From: Leuctra nigra
Taxonomy: Eukaryota > Arthropoda > Insecta > Plecoptera > Leuctridae
Direction: 5' to 3'
DNA: 64,000 bases
Assembly (NCBI GenBank): GCA_934045905.1
Contig: OW203762.1
Coordinates: 2,232,001-2,296,000 of the forward strand
In this document: positions 45,061 through 55,849 of the stretch, in pieces
Numbering within the stretch: the stretch's first letter is position 1
Layout of the letters: every line of letters starts with the position of its first letter
The notes under the pieces: model-generated
Database searches by the model: none
Told to the model about the DNA's origin: nothing
Seen by the model: the letters and a program-made list of their open reading frames with translations, nothing else
Made by a program: the position numbers and the translations under genes

Positions 45061-45225
45061 CAGGCGTGTAGGAACTACTTCCATCATAGGGGGGATTGTG
45101 ACAACTAGAGGGGGGGGGGGGGTCTGGGGGGCTAGGCCCCCATAAAGCCCTGCGGGACGTTTTTAGAATTTATCAAATTAAAAGTGATTCTGGGGCTTTA
45201 AAATGCACAAACTGAAGCAAACAAC
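45061..45225. mobile_element. Family-N hAT end fragment
   Basis: Starts CAGGCGTGTAGGAACTACTT, then a G-run, GGTCTGGGGGGCTAGGCCCC, AAGCCCTGCGGGACGTTTTT and AAAGTGATTCTGGGGCTTT. This matches, inverted, the right end of the element at 58134-61269. No second end found. Confidence 0.65.
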
Positions 45226-45695
45226 CTTCCAATTCTTGCCCCGCAGGTCGTTTCTTTTTTGAATTTTTTATTGTTTGGGAAACAATAGAAAATCTACTGT
45301 CCAAGTGTACATACGTTATTATGATACTAAAAAACTACTGAAAATACTAAATATGCCCTGACAGCCTCCCAATTGATTTCATAAGTGTATAGGTATGTGT
45401 TTATGTGGAATAATTTTTCTCTGTTCTCGATTAGAAATGTTAAGATTATAAGACGATCTATGGTTATATTACTGAATTGTTTATATGTTGGCTCACTCCA
45501 AATTTTATCTCCCCCCCACCCCGGAATATAATGATGAGTGAATGAAATCAACACTGCACGCAATGATTTGCAATGCTCGACGCTGGCCTCCAGTCTCCCG
45601 CGTGAACGAGGTGACATCGCAGCTGCGTGGAAGCCCCGCCCACCATGCGCAATGGGCTACCTCGTAAAACAGTAATATTCTTCTACCATGTATTG

Positions 45696-46040
45696 TATTG
45701 TATTGTATTTTATTATCGTCCCGTGGACAAGTACATTATACATGTATGGGTATCGTCAGTTGTTGAGTAAGATATAAGATATAAGATGTACAAGTTATAA
45801 CAAAATATTTACAAGTCAGAACATTGACAGTTTTATGTACAGTTATAAATAAATAAAACTGATAAAAATTAATAATAATGAAACTAACATATAGAAAGAT
45901 AAATAAAACTAGTAAGAACTAAAGATGATTGACACTGAAGAGTTGGCACAGTTATGAATCAAGAAATTCCTGGAGGCTGTAAAATGGATTTTGGAGGAGG
46001 TAGGCATTGAGACTGGATTGGAAGCTGGCCCAGGTGGGAG
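45696..46040 (-). mobile_element. LINE E 3' UTR fragment, copy 1
   Basis: About 340 bp nearly identical to 59516-59880 (ATTATCGTCCCGTGGACAAG, GGGTATCGTCAGTTGTTGAG, CTGGAGGCTGTAAAATGGAT, AAGCTGGCCCAGGTGGGAGA), with a (TTGTA)n tail on plus, meaning a minus-strand poly(TACAA) end. At about 46040 the match stops and an unrelated LINE end begins. Confidence 0.85.
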
Positions 46041-46109
46041 ATGGGTGGTAATCATATAATTGCTGAAATGTGAACACTCCACAGAATGAGTATATACTAT
46101 TGTTTTTAA

Positions 46110-46952
46110 TTATTTAATTTTTAAATGCTCCGGCAATAGATTCTTTAAAATTCTTGTTTGTAATCTTGAAATATTATTTATTAAATAATCTGATGCATGT
46201 CCCCATGTCAAGATACCATACCTCATAACACTTTCAACAAGAGCCAAGTACACAATCAGCAAAGTATGGAAAGGCAAATATTGTTTCAACGTATAAAATT
46301 TAAATACACAAACTCTTAACTTGTTTCTGACCGCTTCAACCTGTGCTTTCAATTTAAAATTTTTGTCTAGCATAACTCCCAAATATTTAATTTCATTTAC
46401 CGTTTCTAATTTATAATTACAATTACAAATCCATGTATTATTTCCAACTACAGATTTATTTTCTAAACACTCACAATCATGGAAAACAATATCGAGACCT
46501 CGAGTGGGTTTTTTACAAGTACGTATATGCATTACCTTTGTCTTCTTATAATTTATTACTAATCCATTAACATGTGTCCACCTAGTAATTCTGTTAAAAT
46601 TTTCTTGCATTAACTCTTCTGCTTCCTCTAAATATTTATGTTCTGTGATCATTACGGTGTCATCTGCATATAGGTATACCTTACAATTTACTAAATTATT
46701 GCACATATTATTTACATATAATAGGTATAATGTAGGTCCTAATATTGAACCTTGTGCAATGCAATTAAATTTTAAAATTTTGCTTTCACAATGGCTTACC
46801 TTTACTAACAACTTTCCATTTAACAAATAATTCATAAATTGGCCCCCTAATTCCTGATGTTTCCAAAACCGCTATTAATTTATCGTATTCTAGGGTGTCA
46901 AATGCTTTACTGAAATCAATGAAAAGAGCAACTACATCTTTATTATCATTTA
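46110..46952 (-). pseudogene. LINE reverse transcriptase, frameshifted
   Basis: Minus strand: VALFIDFSKAFDTLEYDKLI (about 46925-46865) in one frame, then after a shift near 46838 MNYLLNGKLLVKVSHC, QGSILGPTLYLLYVNNM, VYLYADDTVMI (catalytic YADD) and VNEIKYLGVMLDKNFKLKAQ. The 5' end is cut near 46952. Unlike the RT at 59910-61115 despite the shared downstream 3' UTR. Confidence 0.85.
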
Positions 46953-47336
46953 ACTAGAGAGCCCCGCCATGTAATACATGACCTAATCACAATCTTTTCT
47001 GATCAAGGTATAATAGAGAGCAACCCTTGAACAACTCTTGCTGACGAATTGACTGATCGTGACAATTGTCTTGACCCTCACAGAACTACCGATCTCAATG
47101 GCAACTCAATTCTAAATCTTGATATTTTTTTTCAAAACAAACCGAAACAATAATTAAATATGAATGGATCTGTTCAGTGTAGAATTAACCCAAAGTGTCA
47201 GTTTCCAAATTAATATACCTACCTACTTAGAATATTGAAAATAACAACTGAAAAAGGTATGAATAAATCTAAACGAATCCAAATTCTGAATCCGAAAGCA
47301 TTCCTAAATGAGTTAATTATACGAAACAAATACACA

Positions 47337-47536
47337 NNNNNNNNNNNNNNNNNNNNNNNNNNNNNNNNNNNNNNNNNNNNNNNNNNNNNNNNNNNNNNNN
47401 NNNNNNNNNNNNNNNNNNNNNNNNNNNNNNNNNNNNNNNNNNNNNNNNNNNNNNNNNNNNNNNNNNNNNNNNNNNNNNNNNNNNNNNNNNNNNNNNNNNN
47501 NNNNNNNNNNNNNNNNNNNNNNNNNNNNNNNNNNNN
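47337..47536. other. Assembly gap, 200 N
   Basis: Exactly 200 N, a placeholder size; the true length is unknown. It lies just beyond the TEX261 stop codon, so the TEX261 3' UTR is probably affected. Confidence 0.99.
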
Positions 47537-47592
47537 GATGTTGCAGGGCCGGTACGTACCGAGGCAGGTCTCAGTCGGGTTGATTGCGAGCT

Positions 47593-47711
47593 TCAGAATG
47601 CCTTCTTGTTTCTCTGAGGCAAAACTGAGTCTCGGGCATAGTTGAAGAGAGAGAGAAGACGGTACTTCTTCCCCCGCTGAGAGAAGTAATTGCTGACCAC
47701 ATCGGTATCTT
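47593..47711 (-). CDS. TEX261: TEX261 last coding exon
   Basis: The acceptor is CTTCCAG, read on the minus strand upstream of 47711. It reads (E)DTDVVSNYFSQRGKKYR to QRNKKAF and TGA at 47595-47593. DVVSNYF is diagnostic of TEX261. The 3' UTR runs into the N gap 56 bp further on. Confidence 0.92.
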
Positions 47712-50700
47712 CTGGAAGTTCAAAAACACATGATATTGAGTCGATAAGATGACATTCCAAACTGTTCCAAAGAACTATTTTACTGGTCATTTGAACCAAA
47801 AAGTATTTGCATCAAAAATGTATTTGACTGGTCAATTTCCATCCAAGCTACAAGGTTCAAAGAAGTTTCACATCACAATTCTATTGTCCACATGATCGAT
47901 AATGGGAAATTAGCATAATTTTCTGAAAACCTCTTGAGAACCCCTAGTCTAGGACTTCCGTAGTTTAGTTCTAAATTAACTGAATTCTTACCTAACAATG
48001 GCCTGGTTTCGGCCATGGGCAAAACGTTTTCGTTTGCAGACAGAGAAACGAAGAGAGCGAAAGGAACGAGCCATAAGCAGAGCGTAAAGTACGCTAATAC
48101 CTGTAACAGAAACACATTGACAGTTAAAACAGCCACAGCAAAAATGTGCCAGGGTTCATTCTGCTCTGATCTTGTTGTGCTTTGAAGTTGAATGGTTTTG
48201 TTTAACACATTGCAGCAAGACTAATTTGCTAGAGTTGAAGATGTATCGTAAAATCATTTGCTCTCATTGTATCCTTGACCACTTCTTTTCCATCCCTTGT
48301 TCGAGGTCGTTGACAACCTTGTAGCTAATAGGTCTCTAAGGGTTATAAAGATTAGTTCCGAAAAAATGGACCTTGAGTGGGTGAAAAAGTACACATTTAA
48401 AATTTAAATTGGCTCTGCGGCAGAGCTGATACAGAGAGCTTTCCACAGCGAGGTATGTTTTGACACTTTTAGGTTTTTAAGATTGGATCAGGTCCATTGT
48501 AAGTGAGAACATGTATCAGAACTACGAACACCACACTTTACAGGGATTGGAAACGGTCTGTGGTTTATGCCGTCACTCCCATAAGACCAATGCTAAATGA
48601 AGGCGGCCCAGGACTGGTCCGTCCAATGGGATCCGTCTGGTCCGTCTGGTGATCCAATGGGAAGGCTTGGTTTGCGGCCGGTTTTTCAGACACTCTTGTA
48701 CAGCTAATGATAATCATTGTTTTGTCATAGCTTAGACAAAGATTATGAACATAATCATTTAAAATTGGTTCAGATTGTTTCATTGTTCAATTATATTGAA
48801 TACTATAAATAATTAAAATTTCTCAATGACTTTGGTTCAAAATGCTACTATTCCAATTAGTAATGTGGTCCGGGAATATTCCCATCCAAATATTGGGAAT
48901 AATCCCCAAAATCTAGAATAGTATATATTAAGTATGTTTTAACTTTGGAGATATTTTAATTGACTCACAATTTTTTTAAAGCCCCATAAAATGTGTCCAC
49001 ATAATATCAGAAGATCTCATCTCCTCTTATTCATAAAATATCCTATTCCTAAACATAAAAAAAACTTTTAATTGCTAAAAATTTCCGCAAAATTATAGTA
49101 ATGGGGGTCCAGCAATGTTCCCGTGAACTTCCCGGGAATATTCCCATACAACTTTTGGGAACGATGGGAATAATTGTCGGGAATTTACATATCACTGAAC
49201 TGATTCATTATTTCGGATCATAACATAACTATTACAAAGGTATTCCCTCATTTGCTTAGTTACTACCTACATGGGAACCTTCTTCCCTAGAATTCACTGT
49301 TTTTGCCTGCACTCGATATTGAAGAACCCAGTTCTCAAATTTATCAAGCACCAATCGCAATTTAATTTGATAAGATTTCGATCGGAGGAAAGGAGGAGAG
49401 CCAGTTGCAGGCAGCAGAAATGAAGTTTTTACGAAGCATACAAGGAGTAACTAAGATGGACAAGATCAGGAGTGAAAAGATTCGAGGAGACTTGAAGGTA
49501 GAGAGGTTGGCATTTAAAATGGGGAGAGAGCGGCTACGGTGGTTTGGCCACATGAAGAGAATGCAGAGGGAGAGAATACCGCGTCGGGAGTTCGAAGCTG
49601 CGAGAAGTGATAAAAGGAGAGTGGGAAGACCGAGGGAAAAGTGGAGAGAGCTGGTAGCAGAAGATGTACAAGAGAGACTGGAGAAGTGGGAAGAAGTGGA
49701 AGAAGGAAGGTGGTGAGAAGACAGGAAGAAGTGGAAAAAACTGGTAGAGAAGAAGAACGAAGAGGAAGAGCCAAGCCTGGCCAGCTAGCTTAGGAGTCCG
49801 GGCCCTAGTAAATGGTGGCCTCGCCACCCCCCGACCCAACTCTTGGAACCGGGAGGAAGATTATTATTATTATTAAATTCACTCTCTTTGAAATGTTAGG
49901 AATTCACGCGGACAAATTTATATGCCTCAAAATATATCTTTTTAGTGCTGGTCTTCTAGACAGCAGATCTCTTGGGCGATTTATCCCGAATGGTTGGAAT
50001 GGTAACTAATGTATATACCTACTGATTTTTCTGTATTATCATCGTGGGTATTTAAACAACAAAATATGCAACATTGAGCCATGATGACATGTAAAATGCT
50101 TCCGTCATCACGCCGTATCGATTCAATCCCTACATTCCCGTCATTTGGAAAGACGTTAAATGACGTTAACCTTTGGTAAATTTAATGTTATGTTTACATA
50201 ATAGGACACAACGAACGTCCTGAACGATCTGTTATGACCTCTTTTTCTATTAACCCTTTAACCAGTGAGTTAATGTGTAGGTAGGTAGAGGTAAAAATTC
50301 TATATCCTTTTTGCGATGTGTAAGGAAGCATATTTTTGTATTATAAGAAAATAAAGCTATCAAATATTAAACAAATTTTTAAAATTTAAAAAAAAAAAAA
50401 AAAATAAAAAATTTTTTGCACATTTTTTTTTTTGTTTGTATTTGTAGAATGCTAGCACGTACGAGATACGTGCATACCCGTTAAAGGGTTAATTACTCTG
50501 GTAATTACACAATTGTAGTTTAAACTCAGATCTAAGTAGGGCTGTGCAAGTCTCGAAAGTTCTCGAATCTCGAAAATGAAACTCCATCTCGATCTCGATC
50601 GTTTGTTCAAATTACCATCTCGAATTTTCAAGTCTCGAGCATATCAACTTAGAGCCATGAAGATTTCCAATTTTTTGTTATTTTTACAGGACTACGCACG

Positions 50701-53700
50701 CTAACTTTCTTTGTATCGGCCATAAATTTGATTTGTATATAAAGCAGACAGTTCTGCATACTTATCAAATGTTATTCTTGTGTGGCTGGACCATTTAAAT
50801 TGTGTTTCTCTTCCACCAAAAAAAAATCTTTTTAAAAAGGTATAATCTTGCTCGAATATTCTCGATCTCAAAGGTAAAATATCTCGCTCAATCTCGCTCG
50901 ACTTTTATGAAATAATCTCGATCTCGCTCGACATGAAAAATTTCAATCTCGCACAGCCCTAGATCTAAGGGGGCGGAACTCTTGCGCGCCGAGTGTTTCA
51001 GTACTGCTTCTAAAACCAGCTGTCAGAGTGGCCACACCAAAGCAGTGCGGCACGCCGCGCATGCGCAGTGATTTTGTCATGTTGTCCATTGCCGCCAGGT
51101 TTGAAAGAGCTTCTCAAACTTGCCAATGCTAGTGATGATAGCGCATTGTCGACCGTTTTGAATTTTGTTCTGGCGGGAAATAAAGACATGTACAAAAAAA
51201 AATTGTAAATAAACTGCCAAGCACCTTTCCGCCAGGGGCGGATCCAAGGAGGGGCGGAAGGGGCGATCGCCCCCCCCCCCCCCCCCATGATTCCTCCTCC
51301 ACCTTCTATTAAATCAGCAGGTTGATTTTTCATTTCAACAAATTTACAAAAATATCGTAATCATGGCTTGTTTATTGGCAAGGATTTATCTTTGCTCTAA
51401 AAGTGCTTTAAAACTAAATGTTTTCTTCAATATTTTGAAAAAAATTTTGCCAGAAAAGATAGGCCTTTGGCGGCTGAGAGCATGGGCGTCCACAGGGGTG
51501 ACTAGGGGGCAAGGATGTCAGGATAGTATAATAATTTGGTGGTGTTTTTGGTGGTCAAACCAAAAAATACCCTGCGGGGCAAGGTGGGAGCACTCCTAAC
51601 GTCTCAAAATTTGATTTCAAAGTGTCCAAAAACCAAAAACCGCCCTGCGGGGCATTGTGGGGAGCTCGCCCCCCACACCCTCCTTAGCCCGTCGGACAAT
51701 TGTTTTCCTTGCATTACTTCCACCCCTGGTAAAAATTCTGCGGACGCCCGTGGCTGGGGATAGGTACCCCTAGAACCCCTTCATATTTTGCAAAATCCAA
51801 AATCGCCCCCTCCATGACGAGAGGCTAGATCCGCCCCTGCTTTCCGCCTAAAAGGATTGAGATCTAAAAGAAGGACCAAGCAATAATATATTGTTGAAAC
51901 TTTTTTGCACCTAAAATTCGTGAAATCATTTCGTCCAGTTAATGCCGCCAAGCACAACATTATAAACGTAACGTTGTGCCAAAATTTTAAGAAAAAAATC
52001 TATGTGAATCATTATTGTAAACTTTAACAAAATTATAAAAATTGAAAGCGATAAATACAAATTATTCAAATGTTTTTAATTAATTGAAAACACAACTTAA
52101 AAAAATAAATTTAAAATCTAAATTAAAAAAATTAAAAATAAAGCTGGGCGCATTGTGTCAAGAAGAAGGCAACATAAGGAAGAGATGACGATAAAGGAGC
52201 CGAAGAAAGACAGAAAGTAGGAAGAAGATAGAGGAAGTCTACATGGACAGTGCAATCAATGCGCCAAGCTTTATTTTAAAGGTGGGCTGTCATGGTCAAC
52301 AAGTCGAAAACAAGTCGAAAATATTGTATATATTGTAACCAGAAGTAGAATGTCGAAAACCCGAACGCGATGCGATGTTTGGTTCAGGCGCCAGAGCCCC
52401 GCGAAGTTTGACAAACCTGGTTGTTGTGACGTAGGTCCCACCCAACCTTTACATGCTTTTACGGCTGAGTTGGGTGTGAATGACGCGTTTCCCACCCCCT
52501 ATCCGTCTTCGTTGTGCTGTAACTTCGTTTAGGAATATCCTACAGAGCTCTGGTTTTCGCCGCTGTGACTGCATGCCTACTGTCATCATGTTTTTTGAAT
52601 AATAAAAAAGGGGGTTTAACCGTGATAGCCCACCTTTAAGTTGTGTTTTCAATAATTTAAAAACATTTATTTTGTTTTTAAATACATTTTGAATAATTTG
52701 TATTTATCGCTTTCAATTTTTATAATTTTGTTAAAGTTTACAATAATGGTTCATATAGATATTTTTCTTAAAATTTTGGCACAACGTTACGTTCTGTGGA
52801 GTGCAATCTGTGGAGAGGGGCAAGCAAATCAGTAGCTAACATCAAAGTGTGTTTCATGCATGTTTGAGGCCCAAATTTTACCCCGAAGCGATGATCGCAT
52901 AACTTTGAAATTTGGTAGATGTTGTCAGGTGGCTAATAATACCCGATAACCATGGTTTTCCACTTTCATTTCTCACTGCATGTATGCCTGGCGACACCTC
53001 GTTTCGACCACTTAAGCCGTTGCGGTAAAAGTCTCTGGTAGTAGCTCGCACGTTGTATTAAAGCGGTGCTTGGCCGCGTCGAGCTAGCGCCCGACTAGAT
53101 GTGTCTCGAGAGCATCATCACAGCCGCTTGTTCTATGATTGTTTTGATTGTAGAGCAGAAGATAGAACAGACTATAAAGTAGGTCTAGGCACCACCTACG
53201 TTGACTTGAAACTTCAGCGGTTTACATTTTAGCAAAAATGAAAATTATACAGAACGAATAAATAAAACAGCAGCACAGTGACAAAAATATACAGTGATTG
53301 ATGTATACCTATCACTATTAGCAATCAAATTTATAGTAGTACTACTATCTAGGTCTAGACAGCTATACTTAGCTAAAGAAAAAATTATCATTCAACAAAT
53401 TTGACTGACTGCTCGTCATGTTCCTAACAATAAATGCTTACATTATTATCATTGAAATGAGAGGTCACCTACTAGAGTGAGACAAGGAGATTGCTTGGAC
53501 TCATTTCAGATGGTGCAATCTTGCATTTATCAGTAAAGCATATTTATTGAACTATAATTTTTTGTTTTGCTAAGTGTTCCAACTTCCTACAAGACTTTTA
53601 TTCTATTTCATCACAACCTACAACTGGTTTCCCGTGCAAGTGGTCAACATTACCTCTGAGAAGGAGTAATACACTGTTGCGAAGTAGTAGAATGCCAGGT

Positions 53701-54822
53701 AGTGGTTGATGACCAGCATTACGATGGCTACGATGAATGCCGGGGACGAGATGGTGACGAACGGAAACGTATTCAATATGAATAAATGTGCAATGTGGTT
53801 GACGACGCCACACACGATCAGCGACGTCGGGAAGTCTTCGAAGATGAAGAAGCCAACGTAGAACGACAGCGTCACCTGGCAGACAACATGATTAACAACT
53901 AAGTAGGCAGGAGCCTTTAAACTGACATTGTGTATTTTCTTGAAGCTTTACATAAAAAAAAGTTTTCCAGCAATGGACCAATGGTGATGGGAGGAGTCAA
54001 TATAACATAATAGTTCACTTTACTCACACTAGAGCAGCACTGTACATATAGTGGGAGAGGTAACCAATCAAACGTGTGGGTGAAAGACAGTTGAATTTCT
54101 TTGCTATTTGATTACTATTGATTACTGTGCTGTCACAGCCTTCTTGACGGTCACGGCCCACATCCTTCTGTCATCTGTTTTATTCGTGACGTCACATAGC
54201 AAGATAATGACTAGTGGTCCATTTGAAAATATTCAAAAAATTATTTTCTTGATAATTTAATATAGGTAGGTATTCTCATTTTTTGCTCTCAATTTATTTG
54301 CTCATTCACAATGCACCGCTAACTTAACAAAGTTAACGTCAACAAGAATGTTTGCGTTACGAGAACACTGTGTAGCATTTACAACGGCAGAACGCTAACT
54401 TAACAACGTTAACATCAACGTGCAAGCTCCAAACATTCCTGTTACCGTCAGGCGTCGACCTTGAGTCAACCAATAGCAATCGATCATGCAATAATACGAA
54501 GATTCCCGAGGTAGTATTCTATTTGAAGAGTTGTGATTGGCTAATAGTTTGTTTATGTTGTCACAATCTTTGTGATAGGGTCACATCAAAAGTTAAAGTT
54601 AACATTATCGTTATCGTTTCATATTAAAGTAGCGGAGCATTGAGAATGAGCCTTTAATATTATATTTTCTTATTCAGCTAGATCGACGATCTCAAAAACA
54701 AATGTTCAAGCAAAGTTGTCAACTTAAATTAAAAATACTTACTACTGTCATTGCCCAGATAATTTTCTTGGTGGTAACTGTGTATTCCTCCACAAGTTCT
54801 GCTAAATAATACAAACCAGCCG
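47593..54822 (-). CDS. TEX261: TEX261/Svp26-family ER membrane protein, all but the first exon (gene-level entry)
   Basis: TEX261 and yeast Svp26 are small multi-pass ER proteins that help load membrane cargo into COPII vesicles (family knowledge). Four minus-strand exons give 530 nt: two bases of a split Ala, 175 codons and TGA. Family signatures in order: AGLYYLAELVEEYTVTTKKI, FEDFPTSLIVCGVVNHI, VINHYLAFYYFA and SEVLAYF across a junction, FALFVSLSANENVLP, DVVSNYFSQRGKKYR and an SVLPQRNKK tail. Several hydrophobic segments are visible. Human TEX261 is 196 residues, so only about 20 N-terminal residues (one short exon ending in phase 1) are missing. I could not find that exon up to 64000. The gene runs towards Sec15, with 26 kb of repeats between them. 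Confidence 0.93.
47992..48100 (-). CDS. TEX261: TEX261 internal exon
   Basis: The acceptor is TGTTACAG and the donor is G|GTAAGA on the minus strand. It reads VLAYFTLCLWLVPFALFVSL then SANENVLPMAETRPLL with one base left over. 109 nt, phases consistent with both neighbours. Contains a membrane segment. Confidence 0.93.
48101..49380 (-). other. TEX261 intron, 3' part
   Basis: The TEX261 intron runs from 48101 to 53653 and contains several transposons. This first 1.3 kb includes repeat R3 copy 2 (48248-48510) and a GGGAATATTCCC-rich stretch at 48868-49190 that may be a MITE without clear ends. No other gene. Confidence 0.5.
49381..49877 (+). mobile_element. RTE/CFDP2-like LINE 3' end with (ATT)n tail
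   Basis: The frame reads QAAEMKFLRSIQGVTKMDKI, RLRWFGHMKRMQRERIPRRE and KRRVGRPREKWREL, the same C-terminal signature as the decayed element at 4191-5299. A short 3' UTR (GGTGGCCTCGCCACC) and ATTATTATTATTATT at 49861-49876 follow. 5'-truncated; lies in the TEX261 intron in antisense. Confidence 0.87.
50254..50488. mobile_element. piggyBac-like MITE
   Basis: 235 bp bounded by CCCTTTAAC and GTTAAAGGG with TTAA on both sides (50250-50253, 50489-50492), the piggyBac target signature. Interior has an A-run and no frame. Confidence 0.8.
50537..50961. mobile_element. hAT MITE, TIR TAGGGCTGTGC
   Basis: 425 bp bounded by TAGGGCTGTGCAAGTCTCGA and TCTCGCACAGCCCTA with exact GATCTAAG duplications (50529-50536, 50962-50969). 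Subterminal TCTCGATCTCG repeats. Confidence 0.94.
51233..51839. mobile_element. hAT MITE, TIR CAGGGGCGGATC, with nested insert
   Basis: 607 bp bounded by CAGGGGCGGATCC and GATCCGCCCCTG with exact CTTTCCGC duplications (51225-51232, 51840-51847). A second element (about 51481-51752) with CATGGGCGTCC.CAG inverted ends sits inside. Confidence 0.93.
51481..51752. mobile_element. Nested hAT-like MITE
   Basis: Inverted ends CATGGGCGTCCACAG and CTGCGGACGCCCGTG. Flanks GCTGAGAG and GCTGGGGA match only partly, so the duplication is weak. Contains GCCCTGCGGGGC. Confidence 0.55.
51965..52795. mobile_element. Foldback with ~150-bp arms and a nested MITE
   Basis: The left arm GTAACGTTGTGCCAAAATTT, GATAAATACAAATTATTCAA and AACACAACTTAA pairs with TTAAGTTGTGTTTTC and GGCACAACGTTAC at the right. 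Between lie unique sequence and the piggyBac-like MITE at 52280-52635. Confidence 0.8.
52280..52635. mobile_element. piggyBac-like MITE, TIR AGGTGGGCT
   Basis: Bounded by AGGTGGGCTGTCA and TGATAGCCCACCT with TTAA at 52276-52279 and 52636-52639. 356 bp; no frame of note. Confidence 0.65.
53440..53550. repeat. Internal fragment of the Tc1-like hairpin MITE, inverted
   Basis: GAGGTCACCTACTAGAGTGA then GACAAGGAGAT and TGGTGCAATCTTGCATTTAT are the complement of bases ~23505-23590 inside the MITE at 23452-23666. No terminal repeats here. Confidence 0.7.
53654..53875 (-). CDS. TEX261: TEX261 internal exon
   Basis: The acceptor is TCTGCCAG and the donor is GAG|GTAATG on the minus strand; 74 codons, phase 0. 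It reads VTLSFYVGFFIFEDFPTSLI through VINHYLAFYYFATVYYSFSE, with three hydrophobic stretches. Confidence 0.94.
54300..54650. mobile_element. MITE with CTCATTC.CAATGC.CCGCTA ends
   Basis: GCTCATTCACAATGCACCGC at the left and GCGGAGCATTGAGAATGAGC at the right, imperfect complements. TTAACGTCAAC/GTTAACATCAAC words recur inside. Lies in the TEX261 intron between 53875 and 54743. Confidence 0.6.
54743..54822 (-). CDS. TEX261: TEX261 internal exon (second coding exon)
   Basis: The acceptor is TTCTTTGCAG and the donor is GTA|GTAAGT on the minus strand. The first two bases complete Ala, then AGLYYLAELVEEYTVTTKKI and IWAMTV. Spacing from YTV to FPTS equals that of human TEX261 (32 residues), which supports the junction. 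Confidence 0.92.
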
Positions 54823-54879
54823 CTGCAAAGAAGAGAACAAGTTGCTGGAATATTACTGGTGTTGATGTTTGGGGTTTAG

Positions 54880-54984
54880 TGTGACAACCTCCCTCCACCT
54901 GTTATCGGTCTCTCAGCGGCGAGGGCTGTAAATGTTACACCGTCCTTTGGAGGGGCCATTAAGCCCCTTGGTATCTTTCATAGG
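54880..54984 (+). mobile_element. Fragment of the 5S-headed SINE body
   Basis: GTGTGACAACCTCCCTCCAC, CTGTTATCGGTCTCTCAGCG, ACACCGTCCTTTGGAGGGGC and CCTTGGTATCTTTCATAGG match the minus-strand body of the SINE at 5908-6312. The 5S head and (TAA)n tail are absent. Confidence 0.8.
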
Positions 54985-55470
54985 CAGGCGCGTAGGAACT
55001 TCATTTTGAGTGGGGGGGTCAAAATTATCGGGATCAATGAATGTGAGGAAAAGTAGTCGCCGTTACAAGGAGGTCTGGGGGGCTCGCAACCCAAATTGGC
55101 CCGCAGGGCCGTTTTTGAATTTTTGATACAAAAGAATCGAATTTGAAGCTATTTTTGCATACTTTTCAAAGAAATGTACAATGTGTGTAATATTCTGTGG
55201 AAACTTTAAAGACAAATGTAATATAATTTGTAACTATTTGTTTTAAGAGAATACCCATTGGCCCCGCAGGGACTATTTTGTGTATTTGATACAAAAGAAT
55301 CGAGCTTAAAGCTATTTTGGCTTACTTTTCAAAGAAATTTAAAATGTATGAAATTTGCAATATTCTGTGGAAACTTTAGACAAATCTAATTAATATACCT
55401 AATATTGGCCCCGCAGGGAATTTTTTGAGATTTTGAATAGGGCTAAATAGGGCTATGGACGTGAATTCAG
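54985..55470 (+). mobile_element. Family-N hAT end fragment
   Basis: Begins CAGGCGCGTAGGAACTTCAT, then a G-run, GGAGGTCTGGGGGGCTCGCA and GGCCCGCAGGGCCG. A ~180-bp segment (GATACAAAAGAATCGA, TTTTCAAAGAAAT, TTCTGTGGAAACTTTA) is imperfectly repeated twice. No right end seen. Confidence 0.6.
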
Positions 55471-55604
55471 AACAGCTCAATGAAAATAATTTCATAGTTT
55501 GGAATAAGTTATTAGTTTTATTTTGTCCAACAGGTGTTTAGAACCCGAAAATGTAGTAATTTTCGGGTTTCGGGTACTAAGATTAAAACCGCCCTAAAAC
55601 ACGG

Positions 55605-55849
55605 TTTTCACGGCCCTCTAGCTCGCAAAGGCCGTAACCTATTGTTCCCAAATTTGGTATATGTTGTAGGGTGGGCCATAGCTCGAAATTAAGATATTTC
55701 GCAACAATGTGAGATTTCCCAATTTTGAGATCCAGTAGGCCGAAAATGCCACTTTGATGCTTACAGTAAAAGTGGGTTTGCTCCAGCCTTTATATGAGAG
55801 TATGCGCGCGCCGTACGACTTGGCTGGCGTGGAGCGACCGCTCCACTAG
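55605..55849 (+). mobile_element. Family-C terminal fragment C2
   Basis: TCACGGCCCTCTAGC, GGGTGGGCCATAGCTCGAAA, AGATCCAGTAGGCCGAAAAT, ending in the hairpin GTGGAGCGACCGCTCCACTAG. Same end as the right arm of C1, truncated at its 5' side. Confidence 0.85.
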
